A stretch of DNA of 8,944 nucleotides from an uncultured Micrococcus sp. (lineage in GTDB: Bacteria > Actinomycetota > Actinomycetes > Actinomycetales > Micrococcaceae), in assembly GCA_946222435.1 (NCBI GenBank), contig CAMIOJ010000067.1, positions 1 through 8,944 on the forward strand. Reading direction: 5' to 3'. The position numbers and the translations under genes were made by a program. A model generated the notes under the pieces. That model saw only the letters and a list, made by a program, of their open reading frames with translations, was not told the DNA's origin and made no database searches. Below, piece by piece: positions 7,798 to 8,944 of this stretch (position 1 is the first letter of the stretch; each line of letters opens with the position of its first letter).

Positions 7798-8921
7798 TCG
7801 GCCTGCTCATCGGCGGTGTCCTCGGCCTCGTCTTCGCGGCTGCGGGCACGCCCCTGTTCATCCGATTCCTCGTGAGGAAGGGGTACGGCCAGTTCGTCCG
7901 CGACGACGGCCCGACCACCCACAAGACCAAGCGCGGCACCCCCACCATGGGCGGCCTCGTGTTCGTCGTGGTGCTCGTGGTGGTCTACTTCCTGACGCAC
8001 GGGATCATGGCGCTGATGGGCTCCGAGACGGCCGGGCCGAGCGCGTCGGGCCTGCTGCTGCTGTTCCTCACCGTGGGCATGGCGTTCGTGGGCTTCGTGG
8101 ACGACTTCACCAAGATCACGAAGCAGCAGTCCCTCGGCCTGACGCCCCGGGGCAAGATCATCCTCCAGGGCGTCATCGGCACCCTGTTCGCCGTGCTGGC
8201 CCTGAACTTCCCGAACAACGACGGGCTCACCCCGGCCTCCACCGCCATCTCCTTCGTCCGGGACATCCCGTGGCTCGAGATGGCGTTCGCCGGACCGGTG
8301 CTCGCCTACGTCCTGTTCGTGGTCTGGTCTAACCTCATCACCACGGCCACCACCAACGCCGTGAACCTCACGGACGGCCTCGACGGCCTCGCGACCGGCG
8401 CGACGGCCATGATCACCGGGGCCTACGTGCTGATGTCGATCTTCCAGGCCAGCCAGGCCTGCGGCACCATCACCGGCCCGGGCTGCTACGAGGTCCGCGA
8501 CCCCATGGACCTCGGCCTGCTGGCGGCCATCCTCACCGGCTCGCTGCTGGGCTTCCTGTGGTGGAACACCTCGCCGGCGAAGATCTTCATGGGAGACACG
8601 GGCTCGCTGGCCCTGGGCGGCGCCCTCGCCGGCTTCGCCATCTTCACCCGCTCCGAGATCCTCGTGGTCATCCTCGCCGGCCTCATGGTGGCCATCACCC
8701 TGTCCGTGATCATCCAGGTCGGCTACTTCAAGGTCTCCGGCGGCAAGCGCGTCTTCCTGATGGCGCCGCTGCAGCACCACTTCGAGCTCAAGGGCTGGGC
8801 CGAGATCACCGTGGTGGTCCGCTTCTGGCTGATCAGCCTCGTCTGCGTGATCGTCGGCCTGTCCATCTTCTACGGCGAGTGGCTGCTCGCCGGCGGCGGC
8901 GTGGCGGCGGTGACCCCGTGA
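7794..8921 (+). CDS. mraY: Phospho-N-acetylmuramoyl-pentapeptide-transferase MraY
   Basis: 375 residues, an integral membrane enzyme (about ten helices in the family). It transfers phospho-MurNAc-pentapeptide from UDP to undecaprenyl phosphate on the cytoplasmic face, forming lipid I. Signature segments: DDGPTTHKTKRGTPTMGG (37-54); VDDFTKITK with D103 and D104; NAVNLTDGLDGL (188-199, including N191 and D194); FMGDTGS with D268, an active-site/Mg2+ region residue; and the C-terminal LQHHFELKGW (H328, H329). These cover the family's catalytic and nucleotide-binding positions, and all are intact. A loop near 220-236 has two cysteines (C223, C231) that might form a disulphide if it lies outside the membrane. 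The GTG start at 7794 overlaps the murF stop and is preceded by a perfect AGGAGG (7781-7786) at a 7-nt spacing, unlike murF itself. Confidence 0.97.
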   Translation: MIGLLIGGVLGLVFAAAGTPLFIRFLVRKGYGQFVRDDGPTTHKTKRGTPTMGGLVFVVVLVVVYFLTHGIMALMGSETAGPSASGLLLLFLTVGMAFVGFVDDFTKITKQQSLGLTPRGKIILQGVIGTLFAVLALNFPNNDGLTPASTAISFVRDIPWLEMAFAGPVLAYVLFVVWSNLITTATTNAVNLTDGLDGLATGATAMITGAYVLMSIFQASQACGTITGPGCYEVRDPMDLGLLAAILTGSLLGFLWWNTSPAKIFMGDTGSLALGGALAGFAIFTRSEILVVILAGLMVAITLSVIIQVGYFKVSGGKRVFLMAPLQHHFELKGWAEITVVVRFWLISLVCVIVGLSIFYGEWLLAGGGVAAVTP

Positions 8922-8944
8922 GCGAGACCGCCCCGACCCCCGTC
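8918..8944 (+). CDS. murD: Start of the next dcw gene, probably murD (partial)
   Basis: A GTG at 8918 overlaps the mraY TGA stop as GTGA and stays open for nine codons (MSETAPTPV) to the window edge. These residues carry no diagnostic motif. The assignment as UDP-MurNAc-L-alanine--D-glutamate ligase rests only on conserved gene order (mraY then murD). There is no clear Shine-Dalgarno sequence, so translation would depend on coupling with mraY. The true start could also be beyond the window. Confidence 0.5.

Noticed and set aside
7371..8780. 469-codon minus-strand open frame opposite murF and mraY
   Set aside because: Composition is dominated by Glu/Asp/Gly/His/Arg as expected from the complement of MraY coding; no motif or start signal.

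Overview
The window is the 5' part of a division and cell wall (dcw) cluster on the plus strand, from a high-GC Gram-positive actinobacterium. Gene order is mraZ - rsmH - ftsL-like - ftsI - murE - murF - mraY - start of murD. The base composition is strongly GC-rich with G/C at third codon positions. MraZ has an actinobacterial look, FtsL is long and highly charged at its C-terminus, and MurE carries a DDPH motif instead of the DNPR motif of diaminopimelate-adding enzymes. Together these point to a Micrococcaceae-like organism (Micrococcus, Kocuria, Arthrobacter, Nesterenkonia or a relative) with L-lysine peptidoglycan. The genus cannot be fixed from the sequence alone.

Layout: 1-266 is non-coding. 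It holds imperfect 22-bp repeats at the left edge and then a recognisable mraZ promoter with three GTGG boxes in exact 10-bp phase over the spacer and -10 element. mraZ (267-698) follows. A 245-bp gap (699-943) contains no TA dinucleotide, hence no TAnnnT -10 element, but several inverted repeats, two of which exclude each other. From rsmH (944) onward the genes are tightly packed. rsmH/ftsL overlap at ATGA, ftsL/ftsI at TGATG, murF/mraY at GTGA and mraY/murD at GTGA. Only ftsI-murE (67 nt) and murE-murF (12 nt) are not overlapping.

How the genes work together: MraZ is the cluster's DNA-binding regulator and probably represses its own promoter. RsmH methylates 16S rRNA. FtsL and FtsI are divisome membrane proteins, and FtsI is the septal transpeptidase. 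MurE and MurF complete the UDP-MurNAc-pentapeptide in the cytoplasm, MraY transfers it to undecaprenyl phosphate to give lipid I, and MurD (truncated by the window edge) acts just before MurE.

I see no mobile element, CRISPR array, RNA gene or accessory system. The content is conserved housekeeping. The points worth a second look are a KSS triad where FtsI normally has KTG, the alternative RNA pairings between mraZ and rsmH, the overlap of MraZ boxes with the promoter core, and a possible near-leaderless promoter in front of murF, which lacks a Shine-Dalgarno sequence.
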